A stretch of DNA of 64,000 bases from Bifidobacterium bohemicum DSM 22767 (GTDB lineage: Bacteria; Actinomycetota; Actinomycetes; Actinomycetales; Bifidobacteriaceae): contig NZ_JGYP01000002.1 of the NCBI RefSeq assembly GCF_000741525.1, positions 186,001-250,000 on the forward strand, written 5' to 3'. Position numbers and translations under genes: made by a program. The notes under the pieces were generated by a model. It worked only from the letters and a program-made list of their open reading frames with translations, was not told where the DNA came from and did no database searches. Below, one piece after another: positions 25,239-33,601 of this stretch. Each line of letters begins with the position of its first letter. The first letter of the stretch is position 1.

Positions 25239-26959
25239 TATTTGCCTCCATTGCCGGTAACGTCAACGAATGCCTCCGCGACCGTCTGATGCGCGGGCCC
25301 CGCCGCAGCCAAGGCCTCATTTCTCGAGGAACGCAGCTTATCCGTCGTCGGAACGACCCCGTCCGCAAGACGATATGCCGAATTCACAAAGCCATCAAGT
25401 GCATCCCTGTTGATTCCATCGGCACGAAACTTTCTGGGGTATGTGCGCGCGGCGTCCAACACCAGATTCGCGGTCGAAAGCTTCATAACGTCGTTGTCGC
25501 TTGAGGACATGAGCTTCATCAGCCTCGTCAGATTCCTGAAATAAGGCGAATACCGTCCAGCATCAGACCCCTCATCAATCAATGGGACAATGGAGGTGTT
25601 GAAATCGGCTATGGTCGCATACAAGCCGGCCAAATCCTTATCCGTGAAATCCGTTTTACTGGCCACATGCATCCAGTGCGAGGCGGCGACGATACGGTTA
25701 TATTGCAACTGGTTCGTCACGCCGTTCCCTTCGGTCGCCCCGGAAGGCATATAGTAATACCAATACATCTTACCTATGTCAAAGGCGAGCTGGCCCCATG
25801 CGGAGCCGTCCTTGCTCAGAGCGTCCGAATGCTCGCCAAGCGCCTGTTGAAGTTGACGCTCCTCGTCAACACCAAACACTCCGTCCGTCTCATAACGCTT
25901 CACGAGGCCCTTATAAGGTGCCACGGCGGCAGGGCGTAGATTGGCAGCCGCCACGTACCGACCTTCAGCCACCGCATCATCGCTCGCCTGTTCAGCCAGA
26001 CTCATCTGCTGGCCATAATCGGACGCCGCCACGGCCGCGCCGGCTCCAAGCGCCGCTGCGCCGGCGATCGCAAACACGACGGCAGCAACGCATAAAGAGC
26101 AGAAGACCCGCCACTTAATCTGCATGGTCTTGCGCAAACGCGCATCACGGTCGCTATAGTGCTCAAGGGCGTAGGCGAACTCGGCGCAATCCTGATACCT
26201 CTGATTAGGGTCTTTCTGCATGGCCCGAGCAAGCACCCGCTCCAAACCAGCCGACGCACCCGGCAACACCTGGCGTAACGGTGGCGCCTCATAGGGTTCG
26301 CCCTTGACGTTTTTGCCAACAAGCAACGTATACAGCGTCGCACCTAGACCATAGACATCGGTTCTCGCATCACATCGGCCGAACTCATCATATTGTTCCG
26401 GAGCGGCGAAGCCCGGAGTTCCGAGGGAGGCGTTATACCCCTCCGGCAACGGTCCTTCAGAGGGAGGCATCTCACAAGCGATGCCGAAATCAAGTACGCG
26501 GGCGGCGCCCTCGGGAGTGACCATTACATTCGAAGGTTTCATGTCCCTATAGACAATGGGCGGGGTGCGTCGATGCAGGTAGTCCAGCACATCGCACAGC
26601 TGGATTCCCCATGCGACGACATTTTCCTCACTCTGCGGACCGTCCTGCTCCAGAACCTTACTCAAGCTCCGCCCCTCGACGTAATCCATGACAATGTAAA
26701 GACTGCCATCCTCCTCAATGAGGTCGACGATACGCGGAATCGCCGGATGGTCGAAGGTCTTGATGAGGTTGGCCTCGCTGATCAGCCCACCGATGACAAG
26801 CCTACGCTGGTCCTTGTCGGAGATATGCCGAATCTCCTTGACCGCCCACTGCTTGTTCAACGTCGAATCGAGAGCCAGGTAGACCGTGGACATGCCACCC
26901 TTGCCGATCTCCGTCAGAATCCTGTATTTCTGACCCACCACACGTTCAGACGCCGCCAT
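25238..26959 (-). CDS. Membrane Ser/Thr protein kinase of the type VII locus (EssB-like layout)
   Basis: The product has 573 residues. The kinase domain (about 10-270) is intact: glycine loop GKGGMST (19-25), Lys41 in AVKE, catalytic YRDMKPSN (137-144, with Tyr where His is usual), DFG (157-159) and GTPGFAAPE. One transmembrane helix (about 284-312) precedes a 260-residue extracytoplasmic helical domain with no PASTA repeats. Kinase fold, one helix, helical outer domain is the layout of EssB/YukC, whose kinase domain is inactive; here the catalytic residues are present. It is the first gene of the locus and probably phosphorylates the TTLL protein and/or FHA-linked partners. AAGGAAGAAG lies before the ATG. 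Confidence 0.85.
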   Translation of the reverse strand: MAASERVVGQKYRILTEIGKGGMSTVYLALDSTLNKQWAVKEIRHISDKDQRRLVIGGLISEANLIKTFDHPAIPRIVDLIEEDGSLYIVMDYVEGRSLSKVLEQDGPQSEENVVAWGIQLCDVLDYLHRRTPPIVYRDMKPSNVMVTPEGAARVLDFGIACEMPPSEGPLPEGYNASLGTPGFAAPEQYDEFGRCDARTDVYGLGATLYTLLVGKNVKGEPYEAPPLRQVLPGASAGLERVLARAMQKDPNQRYQDCAEFAYALEHYSDRDARLRKTMQIKWRVFCSLCVAAVVFAIAGAAALGAGAAVAASDYGQQMSLAEQASDDAVAEGRYVAAANLRPAAVAPYKGLVKRYETDGVFGVDEERQLQQALGEHSDALSKDGSAWGQLAFDIGKMYWYYYMPSGATEGNGVTNQLQYNRIVAASHWMHVASKTDFTDKDLAGLYATIADFNTSIVPLIDEGSDAGRYSPYFRNLTRLMKLMSSSDNDVMKLSTANLVLDAARTYPRKFRADGINRDALDGFVNSAYRLADGVVPTTDKLRSSRNEALAAAGPAHQTVAEAFVDVTGNGGK

Positions 26960-27020
26960 GGAAACTTCTTCCTTATCTCAAAATCCGACACCGCTATCCG
27001 ATTGAAGACAAAACAGGATA

Positions 27021-27030
27021 ATGATATCAT
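27021..27030. promoter_or_regulatory. Palindrome in the leader of the secretion locus
   Basis: ATGATATCAT is a perfect 10-bp palindrome about 60 bases ahead of the kinase gene, in the only AT-rich part of this gap. On the minus strand TTGTGT and TTATCC flank it with 17 bases between them, so the locus promoter may lie here with the palindrome in its spacer, as an operator would. This rests on sequence pattern only. Confidence 0.35.
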
Positions 27031-27039
27031 ACAAAGCTA

Positions 27040-27740
27040 CACAAAACGACGCCGTGTGACCAGTTACCTGACATTTCCAACCCAGACTCCACCCCGGCAA
27101 CGCGAAGATCCCCTCCGAAGACACACGGCCGAACCCGGCCAGCCTTCACAGGAAACATGGAAACAAAAGTGTTCAAAACCCTCGAAAAAATAGGAATCAG
27201 ACGGCGCGTGCCCCCAAAAGCAACCGGAACGGAACGGCCGACTCGTCCACCACGCTTCCGCATCGGAACGCCCCCACCGCCGGCGGGTTGAACGTCGCGA
27301 ATCGGCAGGATGCACCTGCGTACTCAGCTGTACTCCGCATCACCATCAGAAAGACCGTTACCAAGAAAGAGCTTCATCGCGCCCACCTTCTCTTCTCCGG
27401 GGGCTATTTTATTAATATATTTGAATGAACACCTTGGTCTTCACCGCCGGCCGTGGCGCTCTCGTGGCGGCGCTGTCGAAACCCATGCACGATAACGGTT
27501 CTAGGGCATTCTGGACGGCATGGAGACTACAGTCGGTTTTTCGCATTCTCGGTGTCGAATTTGCCGCCGCCGAAGCCTAAAAGACGCGTGCTCGTCTTTG
27601 GGCTCGGCGATTCATGATGCAGCCGGCACCGTCCACGGCAGTGGCTGGGAAATCCGACAAGGCCCACGAAAACCCGTCCCCAGCGGACCGATCAGGCGCG
27701 GATGCGATGCAATGAACGCGAAGAGCACGAAACGAGCGTA
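27040..27740. other. 700-bp intergenic stretch with no convincing gene
   Basis: I see no coding region with a ribosome-binding site here. An AT-rich tract lies near 27405-27425 (TTTTATTAATATATTTGAATG), and a 51-codon frame starts at 27426 without a Shine-Dalgarno site. The stretch looks like decayed sequence between the secretion locus and its satellite. Confidence 0.5.
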
Positions 27741-28229
27741 ATGCGCCCGGACGAGCGGATAATCGACTGCGACAAACGCATGGACTAGGTCCACGAAAAT
27801 GCCCGCGAACACGCAAATACCCTCGACATCCGCGACAAGCAGCGAGAACTTGTACCGTGTGAAACACGAATACGAGGAACAACACAGGAGCAGCCCAGGG
27901 GACTGATCGTCGACAAGACCGAGCTGCCGGCAGCGCTAAACCGGTCCGACCACGACATCCATAAGCGCCGGGAGGAGGCCGGGTGCGCCGTCCACATCCT
28001 CGACAAAACCACCCGCCTCCTCCACCAGAACGCCACACCGCCAACCGGAGACGACACCTCCCTCGACGGCGACACGAATACCATCATGGCCAGGCTCATC
28101 GCCTCCGACATGAGCAAGACAGACATGACCAGGATATTTCAGGACGAGTTCAATATGAGCAACGAGCAGGCCAGAAGAACTCGCCGAGTTCACCATCCGT
28201 CTGAGCAAATACGCCCAACTAACCGTTGA
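27741..28229 (+). pseudogene. Decayed helical ORF with an in-frame TAG
   Basis: A single frame of 163 codons runs from ATG 27741 to TGA 28227-28229 and is interrupted only by TAG at codon 16. The product would be charged and helical (NTIMARLIASDMSKTDMTRI). Near 28170 the next frame reads EELAEFTIRLSKYAQLTVD, which looks more natural, so a further frameshift is likely. It lies opposite to the secretion genes and overlaps the end of 28219-28698. I do not recognise the family. It may be the remains of the gene that invaded the satellite. Confidence 0.4.
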
Positions 28230-28698
28230 CAATCCACTCGTCCCGCAAGGCCTGATCCCGCGCGAAGCACGAGAACGTGCCCGCCCCCGCACCGAAATAC
28301 CCCGCGAACGAACGCGTCTCCACCGGACCGTCCACATCGTCCTCGCCGTCAAGGCCGCCGTCGGACCCCTCGTCACCGACGGCCGGTATGACACCATCGG
28401 CCACCGCGAACCCGCAGTCACGGATCGGGGCCAAAAGACCCTCGAGCGCCGGGCACGGCCTGCCCTCACGGTCAACCACGCCCATGCCCGCGAACGAGGA
28501 CACCAGACGCCGCCGAATCCGGTCGAGCGCGTCATCCGGCCCTACATACGAGAACGGCACCAGACGCTCAGGCACCAGGAACCGCAAATAATCCGGCCCC
28601 CCGATCAACACATACAACAACGCCGGATCGAACGCCACCCCGGACAACGACCCCGCCGTCCACTCACGACCCAGACCACCAGCCAAACCCTCGGCCAT
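28219..28698 (-). CDS. EspG-like paralogue, C-terminally truncated
   Basis: The product has 159 residues and aligns with the first part of the protein at 6358-6993: GVAFDPALLYVLIGGPDY, RRRLVSSFAGMGVVDREGR and LAPIRDCGFAV. Homology ends near residue 140 and the frame closes with an unrelated DEWIVNG, at the border of the decayed plus-strand ORF. The start codon ATG at 28698 follows AGGTAATGAA; it overlaps the as-read end of the membrane gene. It is probably a truncated, possibly inactive satellite copy. Confidence 0.5.
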   Translation of the reverse strand: MAEGLAGGLGREWTAGSLSGVAFDPALLYVLIGGPDYLRFLVPERLVPFSYVGPDDALDRIRRRLVSSFAGMGVVDREGRPCPALEGLLAPIRDCGFAVADGVIPAVGDEGSDGGLDGEDDVDGPVETRSFAGYFGAGAGTFSCFARDQALRDEWIVNG

Positions 28699-29663
28699 TT
28701 CATTACCTGCCTTTCATAGCAAACAGACAAACACCCAGACCAACACGGCCACGGAAACAACAAAGCCGCCACACGGCACAAACCACGGCATACCGCCCCC
28801 CCCCTCGGCGGGCCGTCCAGGTACTTGTCGTCGGCCCACTTCCAACGACGCCAACGCCACCACAACAGCCGCAACCCGCCCTTGGGCGCAGGATTCTCCT
28901 CCGCGATCCTCCCCCGGCAGTACGCCACGAACCCATCCACATCAGGCAGCACACCCCGGTCCACCAGCACACAGCCGGCGATGCTCCCATTGCTCACACC
29001 ACCCGAAACAGCACAGAAATCCAGATGCGACAGGCCACCCGCCGACGGCGACAGCACCACCGCATGCTCAGTAACCCGCACACACGTCAGATCCGACCAA
29101 CGCACCCGCACCCTGTTCACACGCCGCTGGCCCCGCAGACGCCACGCCAACACCACACCCCGATCCGACACCGTCAGCATGCTCGGCGTGAACCAATTCC
29201 ACCTGTCAAACCGCCCCGCGAAGAAATCCCGGCCAACCCAACGACTCTCCCGCAAACTCAGGCTCGGCAACGAGAACCAGCACACCACCCCCCAAAACAA
29301 CTCGCCGAACAACGACATATAGTCAAGCCTTCTCGAACACAACCCAACCACCCCGAAAGCCATGAGCCCTACACACAAGCACACTGCCCAGGGAGTATCA
29401 TGCTCCCGGCGGGTATTTGAATCAGACAAGAAGAGCACAAGGATGACGCCGAAAAATAAGAACGCGGTCATGCACAGGTTCCGCACGAACCGGGCGTACG
29501 CGTTCGCAGCCAGGCAGAACTCCTTCCACATCTGCCCGGTCAGCGTGAACCCGAACGACCTGCGCCCGCCCGGCCCCAAAAACACCTCGTCGGCATGATT
29601 GAGCTCCAACCCACCGTCAGAACCACGGACCGAATCGTCAATCCGCTTCCCAGTCACTTCCAT
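28605..29663 (-). CDS. 2-TM PH/YcxB-like membrane protein (satellite), altered by a G9 run
   Basis: The product as read has 352 residues: NHADEV near the start, two transmembrane helices (about 62-108), a hydrophobic segment, then a PH/YcxB-like domain ending RWRRWKWADDKYLDGPP. At that point a run of nine G alters the frame. As read, the tail crosses into the next gene; with one G fewer the protein ends at a TAA at about 28703, directly joined to the next ATG, which looks like the original arrangement. It is a paralogue of 6990-7754. AGGAGGT precedes the ATG at 29663, which I prefer over 29708. Confidence 0.55.
   Translation of the reverse strand: MEVTGKRIDDSVRGSDGGLELNHADEVFLGPGGRRSFGFTLTGQMWKEFCLAANAYARFVRNLCMTAFLFFGVILVLFLSDSNTRREHDTPWAVCLCVGLMAFGVVGLCSRRLDYMSLFGELFWGVVCWFSLPSLSLRESRWVGRDFFAGRFDRWNWFTPSMLTVSDRGVVLAWRLRGQRRVNRVRVRWSDLTCVRVTEHAVVLSPSAGGLSHLDFCAVSGGVSNGSIAGCVLVDRGVLPDVDGFVAYCRGRIAEENPAPKGGLRLLWWRWRRWKWADDKYLDGPPRGGAVCRGLCRVAALLFPWPCWSGCLSVCYERQVMKWPRVWLVVWVVSGRRGRCPGWRSIRRCCMC
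28796..28804 (-). repeat. Nine-base homopolymer (C9 plus strand, G9 coding strand)
   Basis: The tract lies in the 3' part of the membrane-protein gene. Eight G would put the stop at 28703-28705, next to the start of the EspG-like gene; nine G give a longer hydrophobic tail. Tracts of this length are prone to slippage. Confidence 0.75.
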
Positions 29664-29711
29664 CCCCACACCTCCTCGAAAACGACCTTCACCAGGACGG
29701 AATCCCATAAA

Positions 29712-29815
29712 TCATGGACCCTGGCGCACCGCGCCCTCCGGCGGGCCGTCCAGGTACTTGTCGTCGCCCCACATCCAACGACGCCAACGCCACCACAACA
29801 ATCGAACACCACCAT
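29712..29815 (-). pseudogene. 3' remnant of a PH/YcxB-like membrane gene
   Basis: The minus strand reads LLWWRWRRWMWGDDKYLDG then PPEGAVRQGP and a stop, matching the end of the protein at 28605-29663 before its G9 run. The rest of the gene is missing. It shows the natural C-terminus of the family, and it joins the 50-bp repeat at 29799-29848. Confidence 0.7.
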
Positions 29816-29848
29816 ACTAACCACAACGGTAATGCAAGGCAAACGAAC
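29799..29848. repeat. 50-bp repeat shared with 8017-8066
   Basis: This is the second copy of the border repeat described at 8017-8066. It lies between the membrane-gene remnant and xerC. Confidence 0.8.
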
Positions 29849-29890
29849 GAGATGCCATCGAACAAGCCGCAGGAATCGGCGAGGAATAAG

Positions 29891-30959
29891 TCAAGCGCGA
29901 GGGAAAGCCTGCGAGTAACGGGCTTTAAGCTGCTCGATGGAAACATGGGTGTAACGCTGGGTGGTTTTAAGCGAGGAGTGGCCAAGCATCTCCTGCACCT
30001 GCCGCAGATCCGCGCCACCGTCAAGCAGATGCGTGGCGGCGCTGTGACGCAGAGCATGCGGTGAAATATCAGGCACACCGGCCTCGGCGGCTTTGTCATG
30101 GACCACCCCGCGCACCACACGCTGGTCGATGCGCCCACCGCGAGCGCCTAAAAACAGAGCGTCACCGGAACGCTGATTACATAGCGCTTTCCTGCCAAGC
30201 ACGGGCCCATCACCCGCGCCGCTGCCGTTGAGCCACATCTCAATCGCGTGGCCGGCCGGCACTCCGAACGGCACGACACGCTGTTTGTCTCCCTTGCCCG
30301 TGACGCGCGCCGTTCGATTGACGAAGTCGATGTCGCCGACATTCAACGCCGTCAGCTCCGCTACGCGAATACCCGTGGCGTACAGCAGTTCGACCATCGC
30401 GGCATCACGCAACGCCAGAGACCGTGCTTCACGGGAGGGCTCACCTTGATCTTCCGGCTTTTGTGCAGCTTTTGATTGAGGATCGGCTGGGATTTGATCG
30501 CGAACATCGGCACCGTCCAAGCCGACACTGTCATCGTCAACGGTTGCCATAGCGGTTTTCTTGCCTTCAACGCCGGCATCATCGTCCACCACTTCCATCA
30601 GGCGTGCGGCCTGTTTTTCGTTGAGCACGGCAGGCAGCGCACTGGGTATTTTCGGGGTCATCAGCGTGGCCGCGGGGTCGGTTCCAATCACATCGTGCTG
30701 CTGCGCCCATGCGAAGAAACGACGTACAGCCACGGTTTTGCGTGCCATGCTGGAGCCGTGCGTGGCCACGCGATTCGGCGGCCATCCACGCACGTAAGTC
30801 AGCCAAGGTCACCGCATTCAAATCCTCGATGCCACGGTCCCGTAAAAACGCGAGACAACCTTCCACATCGCAACGGTACGCTTTCAACGTATTGGCCGAG
30901 AGCCCCCGGTTCGCCTTGAGATACGCGAGGAACCGGTCGACCTCGGTCGTTTGCAGCAT
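29891..30959 (-). pseudogene. xerC: Tyrosine recombinase XerC-type, frameshifted
   Basis: The N-terminal core-binding domain (VDRFLAYLKANRGLSANTL) and the catalytic domain lie in two frames that switch near 30750-30765; the join should read SRGHAR-SSMARKTVAV. The catalytic set is complete in the second part: ATGIRVAEL (Arg), GKGDKQR (Lys), HALRHSAATH (His-Arg), LGHSS (His) and the Tyr in TQRYTHV. An acidic insert of about 60 residues sits between the domains' helices. One base too many, or two too few, breaks the gene. A chromosome-dimer resolvase is usually kept, so an error in the read is possible. GGGAGG lies before the ATG at 30959. A separate XerD is at 40545-41567. Confidence 0.75.
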
Positions 30960-31072
30960 TGCGCCTCCCTTTGACCATCGTTTCGCCGTCTTCACTTTAG
31001 CCCCACCGTTCGAGCCGCGCGGACTTCTCGCCGGTCGCGTCTACCGTTGAAGCCAGCAGAAGGAGATGAAAC

Positions 31073-31327
31073 ATGCCACTTCCAACACACATACCGGCCG
31101 GGGCACGACTGATGGTGCGCACTCTTGACGGAATCGATGAAGTGACCGGCCGTCAGCAGTACCGCGACCTGATCGGTCATGTCCGTTCGTGGGACAGGGC
31201 GACCTTGTCCATCACACGCGACCCGGCGGCCAACGGTTCACGCCCCGCCGAGGAAGTGGACATCCCCGCGGAGCGAATTCTCTTGTTGAAGCCGATCCCC
31301 GAACGCGCCCGTCGAGCCGGCAAATGA
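31073..31327 (+). CDS. Small conserved protein (DUF6725-like), unknown function
   Basis: The product has 84 residues and opens with THIPAGARLMVRTLDG, followed by YRDLIGHVRSWD and an IPAERILLLKPIPER end. I recall the same small protein beside xerC/tyrA in other bifidobacteria, where it has been given a DUF6725 label, but I am not sure of the number. The pattern of short strands suggests an SH3-like or beta-barrel fold. GAAGGAGATG lies before the ATG. Confidence 0.7.
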   Translation: MPLPTHIPAGARLMVRTLDGIDEVTGRQQYRDLIGHVRSWDRATLSITRDPAANGSRPAEEVDIPAERILLLKPIPERARRAGK

Positions 31328-31336
31328 GACTACGCC

Positions 31337-31367
31337 CACCTTGCCCTTGCACAAGGTGCAGCTTTTA
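31337..31367 (+). terminator. Terminator between the small conserved gene and tyrA
   Basis: CACCTTG and CAAGGTG form a 7-bp stem followed by CAGCTTTT, ten bases after the stop of the upstream gene. It separates two convergent genes. Confidence 0.6.
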
Positions 31368-31406
31368 GCCTCCGCGAACCAGTCCTGACACTGCGGGCGT
31401 TCAGCC

Positions 31407-32414
31407 TCACTTCCAATCGGATACCGCGACTTCGGCCTGCCGGGATGTGGCGAACCGTAGAATCCACTCGCCTCGTCTGGCCGATTCAATCAGCTCATCT
31501 CGCCAGTTGGCCTCACTGATGCCGAGGGTTCGCCTTTGCCCGCCCCGACCTTGCGCGACATCGGATTGGCGGGCTTTGTACAGGCGATAAGGTTGGCCCG
31601 TGGCAAAGAACCGTTCCAAAGCCTGCTGGTTGCCGCTCTCAAGGTCATCGGCAAAGCCGCTGACCGCGGCCGAGAAATCGCGTAGCAAAACGACCACATT
31701 GGCCGGGTTCTCCTCAATCATCGCTCGCGTACGGTCCGGGTCCGTCATGGCCACGCGGGTCATGTCGCGCCACGAACCGGCAGCCAGTGCCGCGGCGACA
31801 TTACGGTCGTCCGAGGTGGTGAGCATATTGACCAAAGCCGTGGAAACCGCGTGGGGCATGTGCGAAATCATGGCGGCGGCGCGGTCGTGCGTCTGGTCGT
31901 CAATCACGATGGCGCGGTTGCCGAGCGTGTCGCAGATCATACCGGCGACCTGCTGCAACCGGCTCAATGAGGTGTGTTCGTCGACGGTCAACGCCCACAA
32001 CGCATCGTCGAAAATCGCCGGGTCGCTGGCCTCAAACCCGCTGAACTCGGTGCCGGCCATCGGGTGCGCACCAACGTAGCAGTCGTCCAATCCGGCTGCG
32101 CGAACCTCGGCACGCACCTGAGCCTTGACGCTGCCCACGTCAGTAAGTGTGGTCGTGCCACGGTCGAGCACCGGCGCCAGGGTCGTCAGCAGCGAGGGCA
32201 TGGCTTTCAGAGGGTTGCACAACACCAGCACGTCGGGCCGGCAGGCGGCCAGGTCCTCCAAGGTCCCGACGCATTCGATGCCTTCGGCTGTGGCGGCGGC
32301 GTACGGCCTTGGGTGATGATTCCACGCCATCACCGTGCACCCGGCGTTGACCAGTCGCCGAGCGAGCGACCCACCGATCAGCCCAAGCCCCACTATGCCT
32401 ACTGAATCGACCAC
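31407..32414 (-). CDS. tyrA: Prephenate dehydrogenase
   Basis: The product has 335 residues and converts prephenate to 4-hydroxyphenylpyruvate for tyrosine synthesis. The NAD-binding motif GLGLIGGSLARRL is at the N-terminus, and GAHPMAGTEFSG and the ISHMPHAVSTAL helix carry the substrate-site residues of the family. The start is GTG at 32414, after AAGGGA; it overlaps the pheA stop by 16 bp. The two genes are thus translationally coupled, giving balanced Phe and Tyr synthesis. No ACT domain is visible in this protein. Confidence 0.9.
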   Translation of the reverse strand: MVDSVGIVGLGLIGGSLARRLVNAGCTVMAWNHHPRPYAAATAEGIECVGTLEDLAACRPDVLVLCNPLKAMPSLLTTLAPVLDRGTTTLTDVGSVKAQVRAEVRAAGLDDCYVGAHPMAGTEFSGFEASDPAIFDDALWALTVDEHTSLSRLQQVAGMICDTLGNRAIVIDDQTHDRAAAMISHMPHAVSTALVNMLTTSDDRNVAAALAAGSWRDMTRVAMTDPDRTRAMIEENPANVVVLLRDFSAAVSGFADDLESGNQQALERFFATGQPYRLYKARQSDVAQGRGGQRRTLGISEANWRDELIESARRGEWILRFATSRQAEVAVSDWK

Positions 32415-33601
32415 AGCAGTTCCCTTTCCATCAGTTGCGCCATATTCATCGTAGCCGTAGCTGCATGATGAATACCGTCATGCCTAAATTGCATTGCGTT
32501 TGCGTTCGGGCCACGCTTCACCATCGTTTCATCCCGATCGTTCGCCTGTTCCTGCCCGCCAACCTCGACACCGTTTCCGTGCATGTCGCGTTTCGTGCAG
32601 ATTCCGTCTTTGGGCAGCATCCACGTATCCACGGGCGGGTTCGGCCTTGCGCCGCGCTCATAAACCGCCAGCGTCTTGACCCAGTCGCCCCGGGCCACGA
32701 TACGGTCGAGCAACGCATGGAAATTCGCCTCCCACGGCGCGGCGTCAAGCGTGATGATGAAGCTGTAGGTGCCGTCATGACCCTTGATCGGACGGGACAT
32801 GAGACTGGTCATGTTCAGACCCTCGTCACGCATCCGGTCAAGAAGACGCGACATGACGCCTGGTCCGGTGCTCAGGGGCACTACGGCGAAAATCGTCTCG
32901 AACTCCCTGCAATCGGCGCGATCCCCGATGGATGGCTCACTCGCATCATCGCAAACGACGGGGCAACCACCGCAAATCCCACCGTCCTCGTCTTGCGCGC
33001 CCAACGCCAATGCCCTGGCGATCTTCCCGGACACTTCGTCGCGCGGAGCCACCACAAGAAAATCGGTATGGGCACCCTCATAGTCCTGCACCCCGCCTTC
33101 GAGGGTTTGCAGACCATACAGCGAACCGCAAATCGAAGGCCCCAAGGCCACCTGACCGGGCCGCAGGTTTTTGCATGCAGCGGCGTTCGAGGAGGCGGGT
33201 ACCGCCTTCAGTCCCATACGGCGCGCAAACCCTTGGCATTGAGCCAATCCATGGGGATGGGCGACAATCCGCGTGGGCGGCGCATCGACACCGGGAACCA
33301 CAAAGGCGTCGAAGGCCACCGTCTCGCTGACACGCGCGAAACCAGCCACATTGTGAGCGTCGATCAACGCATCGAGATTGGGAATCACCGGCCCTTCGAC
33401 GTTGTTTTCCCAGGCAATGACCCCCCAGCCCTCGCCCGCCTCGACATGCTCCATGATGTCCGGCACGCTTTCGCACGGTTCGGGTTCCAAATGCCCCGCC
33501 ACAGACGCAACCCCGGAATTCGCGATATCCACTGCAAACTTCAACGCCGCCTGATGGGTGAACGAACCCGACGGACCGAGGTAATACAGCATTTTGGTCA
33601 T
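32399..33601 (-). CDS. pheA: Prephenate dehydratase with ACT domain
   Basis: The product has about 400 residues and makes phenylpyruvate for phenylalanine synthesis. It opens with the family YYLGPSGSFTHQAA; the TDFLVVAPRD segment closes the catalytic domain, and GPGVMSRLLDRMRDEGLN starts the Phe-sensing ACT domain. The 90 C-terminal residues after the ACT domain are an extension rich in Asp/Asn/Met with no known motif. The ATG at 33601 overlaps the preceding stop by four bases. There is no chorismate mutase domain. Confidence 0.9.
   Translation of the reverse strand: MTKMLYYLGPSGSFTHQAALKFAVDIANSGVASVAGHLEPEPCESVPDIMEHVEAGEGWGVIAWENNVEGPVIPNLDALIDAHNVAGFARVSETVAFDAFVVPGVDAPPTRIVAHPHGLAQCQGFARRMGLKAVPASSNAAACKNLRPGQVALGPSICGSLYGLQTLEGGVQDYEGAHTDFLVVAPRDEVSGKIARALALGAQDEDGGICGGCPVVCDDASEPSIGDRADCREFETIFAVVPLSTGPGVMSRLLDRMRDEGLNMTSLMSRPIKGHDGTYSFIITLDAAPWEANFHALLDRIVARGDWVKTLAVYERGARPNPPVDTWMLPKDGICTKRDMHGNGVEVGGQEQANDRDETMVKRGPNANAMQFRHDGIHHAATATMNMAQLMERELLWSIQ

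Noticed and set aside
26393-27193. 266-codon plus-strand frame over the kinase start
   Set aside because: Overlaps the kinase N-terminus, unnatural composition, no start signal.
27426-27581. 51-codon plus-strand frame after the AT-rich tract
   Set aside because: No Shine-Dalgarno site or recognisable sequence; kept only as part of the gap note.
29891-30959. Integrase of a prophage or integrative element
   Set aside because: The sequence matches chromosomal XerC with its usual neighbours (tyrA-pheA side); no phage genes or att repeats.
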